This document shows positions 34,929 through 38,552 of a DNA stretch of 38,552 nt, piece after piece. The stretch's first letter is position 1. Each line of letters opens with the position of its first letter. Made by a program: the position numbers and the translations under genes. The stretch covers positions 1 through 38,552 of the forward strand of contig CALUPB010000024.1 in assembly GCA_944322585.1 (NCBI GenBank). Reading direction: 5' to 3'. Below the pieces are notes generated by a model. The model saw nothing but the letters and a program-made list of their open reading frames with translations, had not been told where the DNA came from and did not search any database. Origin of the DNA: an uncultured Bacteroidales bacterium (GTDB lineage Bacteria > Bacteroidota > Bacteroidia > Bacteroidales > UBA932).

Positions 34929-35852
34929 ATGAATTTGAATCTACAGAGGCCCCTGCTCTTTTTCGACATAGAGAGTACGGGGCTTAATATTGCCTCGGAC
35001 TGTATCATAGAACTCAGTTTCGTTAAGATCATGCCCGACGGGGAAGAGAGGGTGAAGACATGGAGGGTACGTCCATGGGATTATGTGAACAACTGTCAGA
35101 AGGCGATCAACCCGAGCGCGATGGCTGTCCACGGGATACGGGACGAGGATCTGACCGGATATCCGCGTTTCTATGACATTATAGACACCGTCGTAAGATG
35201 GATAGAGGACAGCGACCTCTCCGGCTTCAACTCTACAAAGTTCGATCTGCCGATGCTGGCCGAAGAAATCGAACGTGTCAGGAAATATACGGACAGGAAA
35301 CCGTCCATCAATCTGCACGACAAGAGAATGGTGGATGTCCAGAACATCTATCATGTGATGGAGCCCCGCAACCTCAAAGCCGCCTACAGGTTCTACTGCG
35401 GGGCAGAACTGGAGAATGCGCATGCAGCCGAAGCCGACACACTGGCCACATACGAGGTGTTGAAGGCACAGCTGGACCGGTATCCTGAAACCCTGAAAAA
35501 CGATGTGGAGTTTCTTGCCAATTTCTCCGAAAGGCAGAGAAGCGTGGACTATGCAGGCAGGCTTGCCCTCAACGACAAGAAAGAAGTGATAATCACTTTC
35601 GGAAAGCACAAGGGAAAGACAGCCAGGGAAGTGTATTTCTCGGAGCCTTCCTATTTCGCGTGGATAGAGAACGGGGAATTCACATTGGACACCAAGCGGC
35701 AGTTTGCCCTGCTTAAGATGCAGTTCGAGAAGGAGAAGCGGAAAGCGGCCGCGGAATCAAACGAGCCTCTTAATGAGGCGCAGCTCAGGGGAGCCACCAA
35801 CAGGCTGGCGAATCATTTCGGGTCTTCGGAAAAGTCAGGTTCTTTGTTCTGA
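34929..35852 (+). CDS. DEDDh 3'-5' exonuclease with ExoX-like C-terminal domain
   Basis: This 307-residue protein of the DnaQ fold has the acidic pair Asp13-Glu15 (FDIESTG), the second site in SGFNSTKFDLPML, and the HAAEAD motif of the DEDDh class. The C-terminal region (about 225-280, with ITFGKHKGKTAREVYFSEPSYFAWI) matches the ExoX-type C-terminal module. It probably acts in proofreading or repair. The gene is coupled to dnaN (4 nt gap), a neighbourhood seen in Bacteroidetes. Confidence 0.92.
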   Translation: MNLNLQRPLLFFDIESTGLNIASDCIIELSFVKIMPDGEERVKTWRVRPWDYVNNCQKAINPSAMAVHGIRDEDLTGYPRFYDIIDTVVRWIEDSDLSGFNSTKFDLPMLAEEIERVRKYTDRKPSINLHDKRMVDVQNIYHVMEPRNLKAAYRFYCGAELENAHAAEADTLATYEVLKAQLDRYPETLKNDVEFLANFSERQRSVDYAGRLALNDKKEVIITFGKHKGKTAREVYFSEPSYFAWIENGEFTLDTKRQFALLKMQFEKEKRKAAAESNEPLNEAQLRGATNRLANHFGSSEKSGSLF

Positions 35853-35866
35853 CGAACAAAGAACCT
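35837..35866 (+). terminator. Perfect hairpin spanning the exonuclease stop codon
   Basis: aggttctttgttc (35837-35849) and gaacaaagaacct (35854-35866) are perfectly complementary over 13 bp with a 4-nt loop that contains the TGA stop. No T-tract follows (ccgttaag). The next gene starts 11 nt later, so this may reduce read-through or stabilise the upstream messenger rather than terminate fully. Confidence 0.45.
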
Positions 35867-35877
35867 CCGTTAAGATT

Positions 35878-36597
35878 ATGAATATTGTTGTACAAAGGTA
35901 TGACGGCAGAGTGGAATGCCGTCCGGACACGAGTTGGGAACGGGAGGACAAGGATCTGTATGCCCCTGATTTCGTATCGGGTTATCTGTATTCTCCAGTA
36001 CTGTTCGCCCGGATATCGAAGGCCGGCAAATGCATTGGAAGCAAATTTGCGGCCCGGTATTATGACGCCGTAAACTACGGCGTGCTTCTTTATGCCAGCA
36101 TATGCGATCCGTTTCCTGAAAACGCTGTCTGCAAAGATGGCATGACGGATACCTTGCCCCGGGAACTGTCACCGGCAAATGAAAACGACGTTCCGGGTGG
36201 CGATACGGGAGAGTCTACAGGACTGTCTTCGGTGATGGACCACACTTCAGTCCTGCCGTTCCCGATGTACGACAAGATAACACTCGGAAGCGGAAAGAAT
36301 GAATTCCGCATCTGCCTTGACGCCGGACCTGTTTCCGGGAAGGAAGAAAACGCCGCCGGAGACAGGATAGTCTTCAATACGTCCTGCGGTTCTACGGAAC
36401 TTATAGAGAAGGCATTATGTCACATTTCGGAATTCGTGTCGCTAAGAATCGGGGATATCATTGCCGTAGAACTTGCCAGCCAGGACATCCTGGTATCGAG
36501 AAAAGACTGCCGGAAAACCGACGGTAACGTCACCACTACCAGACTCTACGGTTCGTTCTGCGGGAATACGTCATTCGACTTCAATATAATAATGTAA
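35878..36597 (+). CDS. Degenerate fumarylacetoacetate hydrolase-fold protein (putative pseudoenzyme)
   Basis: This 239-residue protein retains the skeleton of the small Bacteroidetes FAH-family proteins. ARISKAGKCIGSKFAARYYDAVNYG corresponds to the conserved R-I-x-x-x-G-K...FA.RYYDAVTVG region, and SEFVSLRIGDII and the end FDFNI correspond to SRFFTLK.GDLIF and LDFN. The metal-binding acids of the family (Glu-x-Glu before this segment and Asp in GIDF) appear as Ser-x-Val and Leu, and the GTPxGVG loop is lost. About 50 Pro/Glu/Asn/Thr-rich residues replace the central part. Catalysis of FAH type is therefore unlikely. The start is the ATG at 35878; the frame upstream lies in the exonuclease gene. 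Its end overlaps the convergent binding-protein gene by 27 nt. Confidence 0.6.
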   Translation: MNIVVQRYDGRVECRPDTSWEREDKDLYAPDFVSGYLYSPVLFARISKAGKCIGSKFAARYYDAVNYGVLLYASICDPFPENAVCKDGMTDTLPRELSPANENDVPGGDTGESTGLSSVMDHTSVLPFPMYDKITLGSGKNEFRICLDAGPVSGKEENAAGDRIVFNTSCGSTELIEKALCHISEFVSLRIGDIIAVELASQDILVSRKDCRKTDGNVTTTRLYGSFCGNTSFDFNIIM

Positions 36598-37914
36598 CTC
36601 CGATCCGGAATCCCGGATGATATCGTCCGGTCTTGCCGGTCGGATCGTACCATTATTATATATACTGTCCGCCACGAAACCGGCATATGCAGGATTGTCC
36701 TCCTGACAGGGATTAGCCGGACCGGTCCCGAAAATCGCCACCAGATCTGAAAGGATAATGTCAGGACGGACCGCACCGCTTTCCCAGAAATCATTGCCTC
36801 CGGCAGCATTTATCCGTGCGATATTGTTGTAAATCGAGTGCTTACGCTCCATCGGTCCGAACCTGCAAAAGAGAGGATGCTGTCTGCATATTTCATCCCT
36901 GCTCCTGCAATTTCCGGTATTCAGCCAGAAATCCGCCTCCCTGGACAGTCGGTAGGCCTTCTCCAGGGACATTGATGACGACACGCTCCCTTCCCGGGCT
37001 CCGAGCACGGTTCCTCCTGCATCGGATATGAGTCTGGCCATATAGCTGTCCGCTCCGGGAACATACCAGACCTCGGCATAAGGGAGATTCAGCAGGACTT
37101 TTACTTCAGTCCCCTGCCTGCCTGCACTGCGGTTTTCATTGCCTTCCATGGCAGCCTGTCCCGCACCTCCTGGGAGACAGGAAACGTTCACTGCTTCTGA
37201 AACCACATCCGGCACCCCTCTGACAGCTGCCGCTATCGAAGTGTATCTCCTTGCCACTTCACTGAATACACTGTCCGCGTATTCTTTCCTGCCCGTAATA
37301 GCCCCCGCAAGGCGAATATATTCAGCCCGGGCCAGAGGATGCTGCTCAAGATGGTCGTACAGAACAAGGACACGTATGCCCAGATCCTCCAGCCGGGAGA
37401 TATACGCAGGCTCCACCGAAGAGACCGTATATGCAAGGACCACATCAGGCTTCAGTGCCATCACGGACTCGTAGTCAAACGCGGACTCGTAGCCGACCTC
37501 TACGGCATTGCCGGCAATCTTCCTGTCTGTCACAAATCTCTTTCCGGAAACGCCCGTCACAACCTCAGATGCTCCGGCTTCCGACAGAAAAGCCATGTGT
37601 GACGAAGACATGCAGACGATATTATCCATCGGTGCATCGATGAAGAGCGTATCTCCCGTTCCTGTAAACGGAGACACCGACACGACTGCATCCGGAAGGA
37701 GTTCGAAATAGGCCGCATACATATTGCCGGAAGCGGCAGGAACCGTCACCGGACCGGTCTCTGTCCTGCATGAGACACAGGCGGAGCCTATCACCGCTGC
37801 CAGCAAAATCCGGCAAAAGTTGATATGGCAGAAGCCTACTGCCACAAAACAGGCGGTTACTCCGGACAGAATGCCTTGACAAACAGTATTCCGACACAAT
37901 TCTTCAGTCTCCAT
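36571..37914 (-). CDS. BtuF/FecB-type ABC transporter substrate-binding lipoprotein
   Basis: This 447-residue periplasmic binding protein is of the helical-backbone class II (iron-siderophore, haem or cobalamin). Signs are DALVV-like segments such as SVMALKPDVVLAY, YISRLEDLGIRVLVLYDHLEQHPLARAEYIRLAGAITG, and FGPMERKHSIYNNIARINAAGGNDFWESG. A hydrophobic N-terminus leads to candidate lipid-attachment cysteines at 46 or 49 (GSACVSC). A poorly conserved insertion (about 248-275, Gly/Asn/Glu-rich) sits between the lobes. No permease or ATPase genes are adjacent and no cobalamin riboswitch is visible upstream, so the ligand is unknown. Confidence 0.82.
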   Translation of the reverse strand: METEELCRNTVCQGILSGVTACFVAVGFCHINFCRILLAAVIGSACVSCRTETGPVTVPAASGNMYAAYFELLPDAVVSVSPFTGTGDTLFIDAPMDNIVCMSSSHMAFLSEAGASEVVTGVSGKRFVTDRKIAGNAVEVGYESAFDYESVMALKPDVVLAYTVSSVEPAYISRLEDLGIRVLVLYDHLEQHPLARAEYIRLAGAITGRKEYADSVFSEVARRYTSIAAAVRGVPDVVSEAVNVSCLPGGAGQAAMEGNENRSAGRQGTEVKVLLNLPYAEVWYVPGADSYMARLISDAGGTVLGAREGSVSSSMSLEKAYRLSREADFWLNTGNCRSRDEICRQHPLFCRFGPMERKHSIYNNIARINAAGGNDFWESGAVRPDIILSDLVAIFGTGPANPCQEDNPAYAGFVADSIYNNGTIRPARPDDIIRDSGSELHYYIEVE

Positions 37915-38000
37915 ACAATATCATTGAAATCAGAAATACCTCTCCACCAAGCACCTCCTAACCAACCGGCAGGCACAATCGCGGGTAGAAACAAAACAGA

Positions 38001-38036
38001 AAAGGAGCTGACAAAAATAAAAGCCAGCCCCCTTTA
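38001..38036. terminator. Possible bidirectional terminator between tRNA-Thr and the binding-protein gene
   Basis: aaaggagctgac (38001-38012) can pair imperfectly with gccagccccctttat (38023-38036). T-rich sequence follows on the plus strand (attcgtttt) and on the minus strand (ttttctgttttg). The stem has internal mismatches, so the call is moderate. The rest of 37915-38122 shows no gene. Confidence 0.35.
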
Positions 38037-38122
38037 TTCGTTTTCCTCTCTCAGAAATCATCCCGGACATCCTACTCACTGAAAGTCCTTCGGGTTTCCG
38101 GTCAGACCGGGAAAAATCATCG

Positions 38123-38195
38123 AGCCAGCTATGGGATTCGAACCCACGACCTTCGCGTTACGAATGCGATGCTCTACCAACTAAGCTAAACTGGC
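38123..38195 (-). tRNA. tRNA-Thr (anticodon CGT)
   Basis: The 73-nt cloverleaf reads on the minus strand from 38195. It has acceptor stem GCCAGTT/AGCTGGC with one G-T pair, D-arm GCTT...GAGC, anticodon loop TTCGTAA giving anticodon CGT (threonine, codon ACG), variable loop AGGTC, T-arm with TTCGAAT, and discriminator T. CCA is not encoded. The last pair of the anticodon stem is A31 with C39, a mismatch. Confidence 0.95.
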
Positions 38196-38250
38196 AGCCT
38201 TTAACTCCGTTTTCATCCCCGTCTCTGCGACACAGGATCAAAAGGGACTG

Positions 38251-38258
38251 CAAATATA
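38251..38258 (-). promoter_or_regulatory. Putative tRNA-Thr promoter (-7 box)
   Basis: TATATTTG on the minus strand matches TAnnTTTG exactly and lies 55 nt upstream of the tRNA 5' end. No clear TTTG is seen 19-21 nt further upstream. Confidence 0.5.
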
Positions 38259-38285
38259 GTCATTTTTTCTTTGTATTAAGAAACT

Positions 38286-38324
38286 GCCCGGATTTTTATC
38301 ATCATAAATTTTAATTGACCGGGC
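38286..38324 (-). terminator. Weak hairpin after the nuclease gene
   Basis: gcccgg (38286-38291) and ccgggc (38319-38324) can form a 6-bp stem around an AT-rich loop. It lies 4 nt after the stop of the partial nuclease gene on the minus strand and is followed by agtttctt. It is a plausible but weak terminator. Confidence 0.3.
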
Positions 38325-38328
38325 TCTT

Positions 38329-38552
38329 TCAGGATTTCCTGATCTCCTCCTCGGGAAGTCCGGTCAATTCCGATATCAGTGCCATTCCGAGACCTTTCGC
38401 CTTCATGGCGCGGGCTACTTCCATTTTCCCTTTGACTTCGCCTTCCGTAAGGCCTTCTGCCCTGCCTTTAGCTTCACCGTCCGAGAACCCTTTAGCTTCG
38501 CCTTCCGCCAAAGCCTCGGCCCGGTAGGTGTTAAGGATATTCGTATAGTCAC
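38329..38552 (-). CDS. Rpn-type PD-(D/E)XK nuclease/transposase-like protein, C-terminal part (cut by window edge)
   Basis: The frame is open to the right edge of the window; about 74 codons are visible. The visible part has repeated charged, glycine-containing segments (AEGEAKG, DGEAKG, AEGLTEGEVKG) and ends in ARAMKAKGLGMALISELTGL followed by PEEEIRKS. This is the typical tail of Rpn/YhgA-like recombination-promoting nucleases found in multiple copies in Bacteroidetes. The catalytic domain lies outside the window. An internal TTG start at 38511 is not needed, since codons continue upstream. Confidence 0.7.
   Translation of the reverse strand, partial: DYTNILNTYRAEALAEGEAKGFSDGEAKGRAEGLTEGEVKGKMEVARAMKAKGLGMALISELTGLPEEEIRKS

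Noticed and set aside
36571-36597. Frameshift or misassembly at the overlap of two gene ends
   Set aside because: The 27-nt overlap of convergent genes keeps both reading frames intact, with normal C-termini, so an ordinary tail-to-tail overlap explains it.
37915-38122. Cobalamin or TPP riboswitch upstream of the binding lipoprotein
   Set aside because: A short CTGAGA-like stretch occurs, but the rest of the conserved boxes (for example GCCACTG for cobalamin) are missing.

Overview
The window is a 38.6 kb piece of chromosome from a member of the Bacteroidales, most likely a gut commensal. The evidence is a SusC/SusD pair with an ECF sigma/FecR regulator, a short primary sigma factor without region 1.1, promoter motifs of the Bacteroidetes TTTG / TAnnTTTG type, FISUMP and fimbrillin-like lipoproteins, and the dnaN-exonuclease neighbourhood. 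I cannot place it more precisely than order from the sequence alone.

Layout, left to right. Positions 1-684 hold no gene. They carry a structured palindromic element (329-439) and a 72-bp tandem repeat (483-629) whose end supplies a promoter. From 685 to 11399 six genes run on the plus strand with tight spacing: a tricorn-type S41 peptidase, a GT2 polyprenol-phosphate mannosyltransferase, dihydroorotase, a DMT-family permease, a ClC channel/transporter with CBS domains, and Tex. This array ends in a second palindromic element of the same family plus two terminator hairpins. A small acidic conserved protein (11706-12062) follows on the minus strand.

The accessory core is a minus-strand polysaccharide utilisation locus (12276-27523), read from right to left: ECF sigma factor, FecR anti-sigma factor, SusC with an N-terminal STN domain, SusD, a heparinase II/III-fold polysaccharide lyase lipoprotein, a small unknown lipoprotein, a fimbrillin/FISUMP-type lipoprotein in the position of a surface glycan-binding protein, and a single polypeptide that joins a PL8 lyase to a GH88 unsaturated glucuronyl hydrolase. 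Two lyases of different folds plus a GH88 point to a uronic-acid-containing glycosaminoglycan. The absence of sulfatases suggests hyaluronan, unsulfated chondroitin or heparosan rather than a highly sulfated chain. The inferred order is: outer-membrane binding and cutting by the lipoproteins, import by SusCD, then periplasmic depolymerisation and removal of the unsaturated uronate by the PL8-GH88 protein. Signalling would run from the SusC STN domain through FecR to the ECF sigma factor.

The right part is housekeeping: ygiQ-type radical SAM gene, argS, rpoD and a DegP-type protease on the minus strand; dnaN, an exonuclease and a degenerate FAH-fold protein on the plus strand; then on the minus strand a siderophore/cobalamin-type binding lipoprotein, tRNA-Thr(CGT), and the 3' end of an Rpn-type nuclease cut by the window edge. 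The observations most worth following are the PL8-GH88 fusion, the FAH pseudoenzyme, the palindromic element family with a conserved core but different arms, and the repeat that carries a promoter.
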